DNA of 64,000 bases, taken from NCBI GenBank assembly GCA_003339415.1, contig PDHQ01000114.1, positions 1 through 64,000 on the forward strand. The letters are read 5' to 3'. The position numbers were made by a program, and so were the translations under genes. The notes beneath the pieces were generated by a model. The model had not been told where the DNA came from. It saw only the letters and a program-made list of their open reading frames with translations, and searched no databases. Shown piece after piece: positions 37,837 through 49,591 of this stretch; position 1 is the stretch's first letter, and every line of letters starts with the position of its first letter. The DNA is from Ophiocordyceps camponoti-saundersi (nom. inval.). Taxonomy: Eukaryota; Ascomycota; Sordariomycetes; Hypocreales; Ophiocordycipitaceae.

Positions 37837-37940
37837 CGCCCGCGGCAGCTTTAGCTGGGGCCTAAGGGGCAGGCGACGCGCCTATAGTCGTAGATAGGGG
37901 TGCGCGGGGACTAGGATAGTCCCTATAGCACCCCTAATCC
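37837..37940 (+). other. GC-rich leader of LINE-C with surviving CA/TG sites
   Basis: A short stretch with GCGCCCGCGGCAGC, GCTGGGG, GGGGCAGGCGACGCGCC and GGGGTGCGCGGGG. It has several intact CA and TG dinucleotides, rare elsewhere. It lies in the 5' untranslated leader, where such LINEs keep their internal promoter. Confidence 0.65.
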
Positions 37941-37989
37941 GGCTAAAGATAATATAATAGTAATATCGGAATAGGAGGAGAAGCGGAGT

Positions 37990-39370
37990 AAGTATAGAAC
38001 CTTTACGATAGTAATATAAAGGAAGCTTATAATAAATTAGCCGTAGTAGTACTTACCGTAGCGTTCTTTAATACTTAGAATATCGTAGTAGCTTTTAAAG
38101 CTAAACTTTATAAGAAATTCGTAACCCCCTTAGATTAAAATATTACTTAACTTTTACCTAAAATTACTAAGTTAATCGAGAAGATAGTTACTTAAGCTAT
38201 ATAGAAAGCACTCTTATAAACTATTAGCCTTAATATTAGTTTAACTTAGCTATCCTAGGCCTTTATAGCTACTACTAGTAGTATAATAGTTAAACCTATT
38301 CTTAGTCGCTTTAATAAAGAAGTTATTATATTTATAAAAGATATTATAATTAATATAAATACCTTATAGCTAACCTTATAAGAGATTATATAAGCCGCGA
38401 ATATAGCTTTAAAATACGAGGCCGTATTAGCTATAAGATAACTCCCTAATAGAGACGTAATAGTTATATTTTATCTAGAATATAAGAGACGAGTAAGCTT
38501 AGTTAAGTAAATCCTTATTATTTTCGGTAAGGGGGCGGTTTATAGCTAGAAAACCTTCTCTATTATAGTAAAAAGAGTATAAATAAGGGCCGCCTATAGC
38601 GACTAAAATATACTCTTATAATAAATTAAGAAATATAATAAAGTTAATATTACCTAAGTTTAAGCGCTCCGGCCTTATAGTAAGGGAGCTACGCGTACTT
38701 ATATTATTTTAAGAATTATTAATATAATAAACGCTAATAAACTTATATAAAATAGCCTAGTTATAAATATAAAAATCTCCTATATAGAAGTTTATAATAA
38801 CGCGGTATAACCCCGATAATACTACTAATATTACTAATATAAGTATATAGCGAAATACTACTAAAAGTAGCTATATTATAGAATATACGTAGCTATAGCG
38901 TACCTAGAAAAGGAGAGCGTATATCTAGCCCTTACTAAAATTAGTACTAAAAACTATATCTTATATAAGGGGAACTACGCCTTATAATCCTAAAACTACC
39001 TTACCGCGAAAGTATATTAAAACTAAGTATATAATAACTATATATATTAACCTTATAAGTTTTAAGATTACTCCTAGCTAACCTAATCTTAAACTAGTAA
39101 TAGCTTTACCGAAATCTAGTCCTAGAAGCGGTTACGCGTAGCCCTTATATAGTTATAAGCTATACTCCGCTTTAATATAAACGATAAGCCCGCCCCGGCA
39201 CCGAAAAGGGGCCGAGGCGGGAGCGGCGCTACCCCTAGACCCCGTAGCGGATAGGGTAATAGTAAAGCTTAGGGAACCTATCCTCCCCCTCTTACCCTTT
39301 CCCCCTTTATTATACCCTCCTCTGCCCCCTCCCCTACCCCTTCTTCCGCCCCCTTCTTTACCCTAATACG
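37990..39370 (+). pseudogene. LINE-C ORF1 remnant (zinc-knuckle protein)
   Basis: Near 38817-38865 the frame reads YY*YY*YKYIAKYY*K, matching CCHC knuckles with Cys changed to Tyr. Near 38955-39010 YILYKGNYAL*S fits a further C..CKGNHA.WS knuckle of LINE ORF1. A Pro/Ser/Ala-rich C-terminus follows (KRGRGGSGATPRPRSG near 39205-39250, then PSSAPSPTPSSAP to about 39360). The start cannot be fixed, because ATG is turned to ATA by RIP. It would coat the LINE RNA and help target-site priming. Confidence 0.65.
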
Positions 39371-39439
39371 ATTATAAACCTCTACCTCCCTTACTCCTAA
39401 TAAAGATTAAAACCTTTTTTTAGAATATATAAAAGCGTA

Positions 39440-42400
39440 ACTATTTTATCTATACTACGCTTTATAGCTTTATTAGCTATAATTTTATTTATTTATAAAA
39501 GCTATAGTATAACTAATTCGGACGCCCTCTGCTTCTTAATATCTTACTATATAAACTTATAAACTTTAATAACTAAGTAATTTTCTATATTTATAAATAA
39601 TTAAACCCCTCTTTTTAGATACCTCTTATTATACCTAATATAGCTTCTATTTTTTTCTATACTATACCTTTATTACGAATTATATCTATTTATTTACCCT
39701 TATCGGTAATCTAGTTTAGCCCCCTCTTATAGCGCGACCTTTTCTACCCTAACCTAACCTTAATAGCTACCTTTTTATATAGCGATTTTAACCTCTACTA
39801 CCCCTTATAAGACTATTACGAAAGGTCCTCTCTTAAAATAGCCGATTTCCTCGATTTTATAACTAGCCTCTATCTCGGACTTATTACGCCTCCGGGCGAA
39901 GTTACCTAGGAAATATATAATAAACGAACTAATACTATTAACCTAGCCTAGGCTACGCTAAATTACCGCGTAATATACTAAGGAAACGACCTTAACCTTA
40001 TCGGCTCTAACTATATTCCGTAAATTATCTATATAAATACTAACCTCTACCTTAATATTATACTAACTAAGATTTAGCGCTCTTTTTACTTAAATATACT
40101 TATAGCTAAGGTATAAAACTAACTTAAGCTTAAACTATATTATATTTTTATACCCGAAGACTTAGAAAAAGTAATTACCTTATTATATAAATAGCTAAAA
40201 ATAATAATAGAGATTATAGTATTATTATACGTTTATATATACCTTACGATATAAAACTAGTAAAATCGGGTAATAGTAGCTATTATAATAGTTACTAAGC
40301 GGGCCTAAAAGTACTAGAAAGCTAACTTTACTAACTTTTATTAGTAAGATTATTAAGAAGTAACGAAAGCGTAGAAATCCGCGATTAGCGCGGCCCGCCG
40401 TAACGCCTAGCGTAACTTTCTTAATAGTATCTTAATAAACTTAGTAATATTTTAGATAATAAAACGTTAGGCCCGGCTCCGGAGCTAAGCTTTACTAAAG
40501 CTTATATATATACTAACGCTATAGAAGAGCCCTAATTTAAACCTAATATCTACTTTCTTAGATAAAGCGATCTTACTTAGCTAGTAATTCTTCCTTACTT
40601 TTACCGCCTTAGCCTCTCCTCTTACCCTAAATAAACCCTTCCCTCCTTTCTATATTAAACGTTTAATTATTATTAATAATATCTATTTTACCTTTTTCTT
40701 AATTACCTTATAAAAGTCCGCCGGCCTTAATAAGATCTTAGTTAGGTTCCTAAAAAAATACGGACCCCCCCTTATCTAAGTTTTCTAAAAGATCTTCTAA
40801 GGCTATATTAATAGTAGCTACTTCCCGTTACGATTTAAAGCCTCTAATATTATAATTATTTATAAAGTAAGTAAATTACTAGCTACGTACTATACCTTAA
40901 GCGGGTATAAGCTAATTTTGCTCCTTAATATAATAAGGAAAGTTTTAGAAATAATTATCGCTAGGAAAATAGTATTTATAGTAAAAGCGGCTAGTATCCT
41001 CCTAGATAGCTAGATAGGTAATAAGCTATAACGCTTTACCGATATTATAATCTTTATATTTATTAAAACTATTAAGACTATCTAAAACTAAGGCGGCACC
41101 GCCTCGCTCCTCTTACTAAACCTTACCGGAGCCTTTAATTATATTTCTTACGATAAGCTAATAATTATTCTTAATTACCTAAGCTTTCTTAAATAAGTTA
41201 TAGCGTTTATTTATTCTTATTTTACTACTAAAACCTTATAACTTAAGTTTAACTATAAGCTTAGTAACGCCTTCCTAATTTAATAAAGGGTCCCCTAAAA
41301 ATCCCCTATATTACCGGTCCTTTTCCTATTATATATATCCTTACTATATTAATATTTAAACCTAATAACTAAACTACTTATAATAAGCTTTACTAATAAT
41401 ACTAATATATTTAATATTAGACGCGATAAGGCCTAGGTACTCCTCTAACTTAAGTAAGTATAGTAAATTTACGAATAATAAGCCCTTAAGTATAAAATAA
41501 CTTTTTAGCTAGCTAAAAGCGAGTTAATATATTTTATAAAAGCTAGGAAAGTAAATATAACCTAGCTTTAGCTTAGTATAAAGATAGTTTAGCTTATATA
41601 AAAAGCGAGACTCTTAGGGGTTTAGCTATATTATAAATTTTAATAAAAATCTTACTTTTTAAAGCTCGCCGCTAAACTTAAGCGCTAATACCTAGCTCTT
41701 ACTAAGATTATTATATTAACGTAAAATTATACTTTATTAAAAATAAAGGAGGTTTATATTAAAGCTATTAGATTAGTAATTATATTTAGTATATTTTAGT
41801 TCGCCCCGCTTACGTAACCGGGGGGGAAACTATATAGCCTTATTATAAAAGCGCTAGCTACGGAATAATCTAAATATTTAAAAATTATTATTAAAGCTTA
41901 TAAGGCTACCCCTCTTTACTATATCGAAGTAAAAGCTTTTATCCCCCCCCTTAACTTATACCTTACTTACTAAATAGCTTATACTTACTACCGCCTTTAA
42001 TATATAGGTATAGTAAACTTTATCCGCACCGCGGTAAAGAAGGCTACTAAGTAAGTTAGATATAAGTATAGGGGGCGCCCCTATTAACGGAGATATTAAG
42101 TATTATAAGACTTAAAGGAATTTTATAAAATATAAACTAGACCTAAACTAGAGGCTAGATATATATAATATAATTTTAATATTAGATTTTAAGAAGAGTA
42201 GCTTTTTTAATAGTATTCTCGAGAAAGTAAGCTTAAGAAATATAGGTAATCTTATAGTTACCCCGTTAATAAGCCGCTATAGCTTAAAGCTAAGACCGCT
42301 TTATATATTTACGAAAGACTTCCTAAGTTTATTAATATAGTATTTATATAATTTTAAATTAAATATATTAAACTTAATTCCTTTCTTTAAGCTTATAAGA

Positions 42401-42640
42401 TTCTTAAGGTAATCTTAAGGCGGTGCCCTTATAATAATAAAAACGAAATAATATTATATATCTTTCTTAACTATACTTTTACTTATAAAAATAAGCTACT
42501 CCTTAATATTAACCGGTAACTAATATAGGACTAGTATAATTTTACTAAAGCGCTTAATAACTCTTAATCTATAGCTAAACTTATACGCTAGTTTCTTTCG
42601 TTTAAATAACTACGCTAATTTAACTTTATAATATTACTTT
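39440..42640 (+). pseudogene. LINE-C ORF2 remnant: AP endonuclease, RT, Cys/His C-terminus
   Basis: Endonuclease: at about 39795-39960 the frame gives YPL*DYYERSS and LGLITPPGEVT with NKRTNTINLA, matching HPLWD...LLTPPGEVTWE.HNERT.TIDLAW. RT: KSAGLNKILVRF at about 40717 (KSAGPDKI), YKPILL, then LLLNLTGAFNYIS near 41115 (motif A, L.LDI.GAFD, Asp now Asn) and RVPQKSPILPVLFLLYIS near 41290 (motif B, G.PQGSPLSP). Thumb and connection follow to 42050. The end (about 42330-42640) shows KLNSFLYA..IL-VILRRCPYNNKNEI, like the GLN.FL...VPG..S..C.CG...ET..H C-terminus. About the usual ORF2 length; dead through RIP stops. Confidence 0.85.
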
Positions 42641-42733
42641 ATAAAAGTAAAATAGATAAGGGAGACGGGGCCTTTAGCCCTATAACGGATATATAAAAGT
42701 TATTTTATAGCGATAACTTTATTATTTATCTTA

Positions 42734-43996
42734 TTAACCGCTTACCCGGCCCCGGAGCTAGATTATCTTAACTATATATAAAATATTAACTTACTTACGC
42801 GAAGCGCGGGACCGATTACGCTTATTATAGCTATAGCCTCGGCCGTGGCCCTAACCTTAACTATAACTATAAGCGTAAACTAAAACTACTTACTCCTTTT
42901 TTACTAATAGCTCCTCCTTTTTACTAAACGCGGTATAATTACTAACTAATATTATAAAATTTTCGTTATTAGATATATTATTAACCGGACTATCTTAAAT
43001 AAGATTAGAAATCTCTTTATAAGAAGGCGGCGCGGTCTTAGTATAAGCGCTAGTAATATCCTCCTTAGCGGCGGGGGTAACCTTAATATTTAAAATAGGA
43101 GTAGTTTTAAGCTTACTAAGCTTATTAGCCTCTAACTTAAACTTAAACTTAGACTCGATAAGTATTAAAGCGGAAGCGGAATTAATAATAGGAGGCGGCG
43201 TATAAAGGATAGGAGGATAATTAGTAAGAAATAAGCTCCCTTATAAGCGCGCGTTATTCTTAGTAGCGTAGCAGATATAGCGTAGCTTTTTAGTTAATTA
43301 CTTAAAAAAGTTAATTACTTATATATAAAAGATACGCTACTTTTATATTTAAGCTAATATAGTAGCGATAAGTTAGTTAGCGCTAATTAAACTCTTAGTT
43401 ATTTTAATAATAAGATCCTCCCTAATAATAAGAAGCTATAAGCCCTAAAGCGGTATATAGCTAGCGGCCGCTTATATAACTTAATTAGTATAAGTATTAT
43501 TATAACGCGTAATAGCGTAAGTTTTTTTAACGCGCTAAATTATATTTTTCTACTATACTTATTAATATAGGATTTACCGTAAACTTAATATAACCTTAAT
43601 ATTATTTATTATTTAAGCGTTATAATTAAAGCTTAGCTAGTAAATAACCTTAACTATAGCGCGAATAGCCTTAGCTATAGCGGGATCGTTAATTAGCTAA
43701 TACCTAATACGATTATTTATATATTTAACGTAGGCCGCGCTTAAATAGTTTACCTTAGTTATTAGTAAATACGAATATACGCTAGGGCTAAGTACTTACT
43801 CCTTTATACTTAATAAAGGTCCCTAAAGCTAATAAGCGTATTAATATACCCTATATAAGATACCGCTTAAGAAAAGTTAAGTTTAGCGGGTATTTTACTC
43901 CGGTATAAGTTAGCTATAAACTAGTTACGCGCGCTAAGGATTACTTATATAGTTAAAATTATTAAAAAAATAACGAGATAATAATAGCTTACTTAT
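42734..43996 (-). pseudogene. Minus-strand frame in the LINE-C 3' region (copy 1)
   Basis: After ORF2 the LINE has about 1.8 kb of 3' sequence. On the minus strand, one frame of 421 codons runs from 43996 (ATA, possible former ATG) to a TAA at 42734-42736. The part from about 43230 to 42910 has one stop in some 107 codons and reads as a hydrophilic protein (ESKFKFKLEANKLSKLK, APPSYKEISNLI), followed by a basic Gly/His/Arg region (GHGRGYSYNKRNRSRASRK, 42850-42795). It is conserved in copy 2. Upstream of 43230 this frame has about one TAA/TAG per nine codons and a neighbouring frame is more open, so there may be a frameshift, an intron or no gene at all there. No family recognised. Confidence 0.42.
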
Positions 43997-44475
43997 ATTA
44001 ATAAGAGTAACCCCCCCCTTTTTTATATACCTTTAAGCTTTAAGTTACTAATTTATAAAAACTAATTTCCTAATTAGGAAAGCTTCCTAATTAGGAAGGC
44101 TTAAAAAAGGGGTATATACTTAGGTATATACTATACGTAGAGGAGGTATATAGCTATATACCTAAGAGTTAAGTAATATATACTTAAAGGCCGGGGAGGT
44201 ACGTACCGGTATATATAAGCAGTATATACCGCCGCTATTACTATCTTTTCCTTATCTTATCTATCTTTTCTTATCTTTCCTTACGTTATATAATATTACC
44301 GTAACTAACGGTTACTTTCTTTATATGCGCAGAGCGCCTAGCCCGGCCCCGAGCCGGACGCGGTCCTACTATATAGCGGGGGGTTTTACCTCTTTTAAGA
44401 GGGTTTTTCCTACTCAACTTACTGCCGAGGTTCTAGCAGCTATTTTTATAGCTTTTAGAGTACTATAATAAATAA

Positions 44476-44741
44476 ATAAATAATATTTTAAAATATTATT
44501 ATAATATTAATATTAAGTAGTTTCTTTATTTTAAAAGTTTAGCTTTACTTATAAAATTTATAATTAATATATATTATAATCTTTTTAAAACCTTAAACTT
44601 AAAATAAAATAATAAATTATTTAAGCGAATTATAAGCTATTATTTATATTATTTAAGAATTTACTTTTTAATAATTTCTTTTAGCGCTTTAGCTATAATT
44701 ATAACTTATATTAAAAAAGTTTTACTTCTCCTAAAGCTATA
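44476..44741 (-). mobile_element. NL-B copy VI (reverse), segment 4
   Basis: Reverse NL-B between LINE-C and copy VII. It begins with the 15-bp duplication and ends with CTCCTAAAGCTATA (44728-44741), the target of copy VII. Confidence 0.88.
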
Positions 44742-46602
44742 TATAATATTTATACGCTAGTATACCTTATATAGCTTAGAACTATCTTATATATATTCTA
44801 AGAGGGGGAAAAACCGCAAAGCTTAGAGAAAAACCCTCTTTTTAAGTATTACCTTTACTTTAAGTTAGACCCCGCTTATACCTAATACTCTATATATTTA
44901 ATAAGTTAAGTATTAACTAATAATTTAAAAGCTAATATTTCCCCTAAAGCGGACTTTATAATAGTTAAAGTACGCGTAAATAAGGTTTAATATAAAGTTT
45001 ATATAGCTTATTTATCCTCTTAGCTATTATTATTATTATAAATTAAATCCCCGCGTTTAATTAAAGCGGCCTTAATAATTTAATTAATTAAGGCTTTATT
45101 AATATAGCTTAGGAATATATAAAAGTTTTCTTATTTAGTAATAAACTTTATAATAGCTAATTTTAAAAAATAGCTAAGTTATTATAGCGGAGTTATAAAT
45201 AAGTATAAAGTTAAAGTTAAAAGGGGAGGTATTATTATATTTACTTTTTAGTATTTCTACCTTAGCTATTATAAGTTTTTAATTAGCGCTAAAAGGGAAA
45301 AAAAGGTAATATATACGAAATTCTAATTTATAAACTTTTAAACTTAAGTAATATATATATTTTTCGCCTAATCTTATATTATTTTTATTTTAAAATAAAG
45401 TTAACTTTATTTAAAGTAAAACCTTTAATAAAAAAAGTAATAATATAGTTTTTTCTTATAAGCTATAAAATAAGTAAACTCGCCTTTTATATATAAAATA
45501 ATAAAATACTTATTATATTATAGCTTCGCTATATAATATTTAGTAATATAATTTAATTAATAATATTTAAAATATTATTAAAATTAGATTTTTAATATAT
45601 ATAGTTTAGCGTTAAAAATCTCTACTTATATTATTATACCTTTATTATAAATTTAGTTTATATCTACTATACTATTAAGAATAATTATTAAGAAATTTCG
45701 CTAAGTTTTTAAATAATATCTTTTTATATATAATTATATTATTAAAATTTTATTTAATAACTTAATCTTTTTCTAAAAAGCTTCCTTATTACTTTATTAT
45801 AAAGCTTACGCTAATACTTTTTTTATAATAAGAGTATAACCTCTACTAATTAAATATACCTTTTTTTCGAAAATATTATAAAGCTATTTTAAATTAAACT
45901 AAAGCTTATAAATAATATTTTAAAATATTATTATAATATCGCTATTAAGTAATTTCCTTATTATAAAAGCTTAGCTTTACTTATAAAATCCGTAATTAAT
46001 ATTTTTTATAATTATTTTAAAGCTTTAAACTTAAAGTAAAATAGTAATAAAATTAAAGTAAATTATAAGCTATTATTTATATTACCTAAGAACTTATTTT
46101 TTTATAATTTTCTTTATCGCTTTAGCTATAATTATAGCTTATATTAAAAAAATTCTACTCCTTTTAAAATTATAGAAAAAAAAGGAAACCGCGGCTATAA
46201 TAGCTAAAAAGATATTATTAACTAATAAAGTTAAAATAAAAAGAGCGCCTCCTTAAACCTTCTTAAACTTCGCTACTTAATTAATAATTACTTATATAAA
46301 AATAAAAATATTTTCTAAAATAATCTTATTAATATTTACCTTAGCTTTTAATAAAGTAATAAGTATAGTAAACTTTTAAGTTTAGGATTATTATAATTTA
46401 AAGTTAAGCTATATTTTAAGTAAAAAATTTTCGCGGTTATAATTAACTTATATAATATCGCCTTTCTTCTTAAAATCGCTTTAAGTATAGCTTACTATTA
46501 TTATAAGGTAATAAAAGGAGCGGAGTTTACTTATAATATAAAAATAAGAAATTTATATCCGCGTTACTATAAGCGCGGAGTTTATAAAATATATAAAAGT
46601 TA
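44742..46602 (-). mobile_element. NL-B copy VII, complete, reverse, nested in copy VI
   Basis: 1,861 bp with a perfect 14-bp duplication CTCCTAAAGCTATA (44728-44741, 46603-46616). The duplication keeps GC and so is the strongest NL-B boundary in the window. Read on the minus strand it starts TAACTTTTATATATTTTATAAAC and ends AGCGTATAAATATTATA, with hardly any ATT tail. This fixes the family ends. Confidence 0.94.
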
Positions 46603-46771
46603 CTCCTAAAGCTATAAAAAAGGAAATTATAGTTATAATAGTTAAAAAAATATTATTAACTAATAGAATTAAAGTAAAAAGAGCGCCTTTTTAAAACTTT
46701 TTAAACTTTACTATTTATTTAATAATTATTTATATAAAACCTAAAGTATTTTTTAAAATAATTTTATTATT
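46603..46771 (-). mobile_element. NL-B copy VI (reverse), segment 5
   Basis: Short reverse NL-B piece between copies VII and V. It ends in ATAATTTTATTATT (46758-46771), which repeats at 48629-48642. Confidence 0.85.
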
Positions 46772-48628
46772 ATTATAACTTTTATATATTTTATAAATTC
46801 TACGCTTATAATAATATAAATATAAGCTTTTTATTTTTATATTATAAGTAAACTCTGCTTTTTTTATTACTTTATTATAATAGTAAACTATACTTAAAGT
46901 AATTTTTAAAAAGAGGGTAATATAATATAAGTTAATTTAACCGCAAAAATTTTTTACTTAAAATATAGCTTTACTTTAAATTATAATAATTTTAAACTTA
47001 AAAGTTTACTATACTTATTACTTTATTAAAAGCTAAGGTAAATATTAGTAAGATTATTTTAAAAAATATTTTTATTTTTATATAAATAATTATTAAGTAA
47101 GTAATAAAGTTTAAAAAGGTTTAAGGAGGCGCCCCCCTTATTTCGATTTTATTAGTTAATAATATTTTTTTAGCTATTATAGCTATTATTTCCTTTTTTA
47201 TAGCTCTAAAAGAAGCGGAACTCCTTTAATATAAGTTATAATTATAGCTAAAGCGCTAAAAAGATAATTAAAAAGTAAATTTTTAAGTAATAGAAGTAAT
47301 AGTTTATAATTTACTTTAATTTTATTATTATTTTATTTTAAGTTTAAGGCCTTAAAATAATTATAATAAATATTTATTATAAACTTTATAAGTAAAGCTA
47401 AGCCCTTATAATAAGGAAACTACTTAGCGGTAATATTATAATAATATTTTAAGATATTATTTATAAACTTTAGTTTAATTTAAATTAGCTTTATATTATC
47501 TTTAAAAAAAGTATATTTAATTAATAAAAGTTATAACTTTATTATAAAAGAGGTATTAGCGTAAGCTTTATAATAAAGCGGTAAGGAAGCTTTTTAAAAA
47601 AAGATTAAATTTTTAAAGAAGATTTTAATAATATAACTATATATAAAAAAATATTATTTAAAAACTTAGTAAAGCTTTTTAGTAATTATTATAAATAATA
47701 TAATAAATATAAATTAAATTTATAATAAAAGTATAATAATATAAATAAAGATTTTTTATATTAAATTATATATATTAAAAGTTTTATTTTAATAATATTT
47801 TAAATATTATTAATTTTAATATATTATTAAATATTATATAATAAAGCTATAATATAATAAGTATTTATTATTTTATATATAAAAAGTAAGTTTACTTATT
47901 TTATAGCTTATAGAAAAAAACTATATTATTACTTTTTTTATTAAAGGTTTTATTTTAAGTAAAATTAAGTTTACTTTAAAATAAGAGCGGTATAAAACCG
48001 GGTGAAAAATATATATATTTCCTAACCTTTAAAGTTTACGGACTAAAACTTTATATACGCCGCCCCTTTTTTTTTCTAGCGCTAACCGAAATCTAATAAT
48101 AATAAGAGCGGAAACGCTAAAAAGCAAGTATAATAATACCCTCCTAACCTTTTCTCTAAACTTATTTATAGCTCCGCTATAATAATCTAGCTATTTTTTA
48201 AAATTAGCTATTATAAGGTTTATTATAAAATAATAAAACTTTTATATATTCCTTAACTATACTAATAAAGCTTTAATTAATTAAATTATTAAAGTTATTT
48301 TAATTAATTATAAGAATTTAGTTTATAATAATAATAATAGCTAAAAGGATAAGTAAATTATATAAACTTTATATTAAACTTAGTTTATATATACTTTTAT
48401 TATTATAAAGTCTGCTTTAGGGGAAATATTAGCTTCCTAATTACTAATTATTACTTAACTTATTAAACATATAAAATACTAAGTATAAGCAGTACTTAAC
48501 CCGAAGCTAAGGTAACGCTTAAAGGGAGGGTTTTACTCTAAGTTTTTTTATTTTTCCTTCTTTTAAAATATATATAAGATAGTTTTAAGCTATATAAAGT
48601 ATATTAGTATCTTATTATTATTATTATT
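46772..48628 (+). mobile_element. NL-B copy V, complete, nested in copy VI
   Basis: 1,857 bp in forward orientation inside the reverse copy VI, with a perfect 14-bp duplication ATAATTTTATTATT on both sides. It starts ATTATAACTTTTATATATTTTATAAATTC and ends in a (TTA)n tail. It sits 156 bp from the neighbouring reverse copy VII, so the two form a divergent inverted pair. Confidence 0.92.
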
Positions 48629-48911
48629 ATAATTTTATTATTCTTTACTTTAGCTTTTAATAAAGTAATAAATATAATAAAATTTTAAGTTTAAAATTAT
48701 TATAATTTAAAATAAAGCTATATTTTAAGTAAAAAATTACGCGGTTATAATTAACTTATATAGCGTTACCCTCCCTTTTAGAGTTATTTTAAACATAGCT
48801 TACTATTATTATAAGGTAATAGAAAAAAGCGGAATTTACTTATAATATAAAAATAAGAAGTTTATATTTATATTATTATAAGCGTAAAATTTTTAAAATA
48901 TATAAAAGTTA
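48629..48911 (-). mobile_element. NL-B copy VI (reverse), segment 6 (its 5' end)
   Basis: Completes the reverse copy VI, ending AAAATATATAAAAGTTA at 48911, the exact complement of the family start TAACTTTTATATATTTT. The likely 8-9 bp AT-only duplication with the left end near 28820 is too simple to be sure of. Confidence 0.85.
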
Positions 48912-49591
48912 CCTTTATATATATAAGCTATTTAAAAAAGCTATTTTATTAAAAATTATTAATTGTTTTAGCTATTTATAAAAAATAAAAAAGGATTTAG
49001 TAAATTAGAATATATTTAAGTATTTAATTTTCTCCTTTTCTTTAAAAATAAGTAAAAAGTAAGAAAAAAAGTAAAAAGAAAATTAAAAATATAGAAAAAA
49101 GCTTATTATAAAGCTAAAAAATTAATAGAAAAAGTAAATAAGCTTTATTATAATAAAAAATTAAAAATAATAAAAAGCTAATATAAAAATAGTATATATA
49201 AGCGTTTAATAAAATTACTTATATATAAATATTATAGTTTGCTTATAAAAAAGCTTATTTTTCTATTAAAATCTTTAAAAAAAATTAAATAATTTAAATC
49301 TTTTAAGCTATATAAATATATTTTTATTAAATTTTTAAAAAAATAATAAATATTTAAAAATATTTTTTACTTCTTAACTTTATATAAAAAATTTTTAAAT
49401 TATTAATATCTTACTTATAATAAAATATATTTTATAAAAGAAATCTTATATATTTTAACTTATAATAAATATTTTTTCTAAGATTTTATATATAATTTTT
49501 TTACTTTAGGTAATTGTTTTAAAAATACTTTATAAGAAAAATAAAATTATAAAAATTACTTAATATTATAATTAAATTTTATAAATAGAAA
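48912..49591. other. Very AT-rich stretch
   Basis: Nearly C/G-free, with Lys/Asn/Ile-type frames on both strands. TG and CA occur a few times (AATTGTTTTAG near 48962, TAATTGTTTT near 49512). It may be the strongly RIP-mutated upstream part of LTR-G, but no domain can be read. Confidence 0.5.

Larger units (their letters stand above)
37744..44475 (+). mobile_element. LINE-C copy 1, full-length non-LTR retrotransposon (6.7 kb)
   Basis: 6,732 bp, bounded by a perfect 15-bp duplication ATAAATAATATTTTA (37729-37743 and 44476-44490) and ending in a TAATAAATAAATAA-type tail. In plus-strand order: GC-rich leader (37837-37940), ORF1 with zinc knuckles, ORF2 with an AP-type endonuclease, RT and a Cys/His C-terminal region ending about 42640, then a 1.8-kb 3' region. 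This is the layout of Tad1/jockey-type LINEs with two ORFs. No LTRs. A 5'-truncated sibling is at 9243-11556. Confidence 0.93.
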
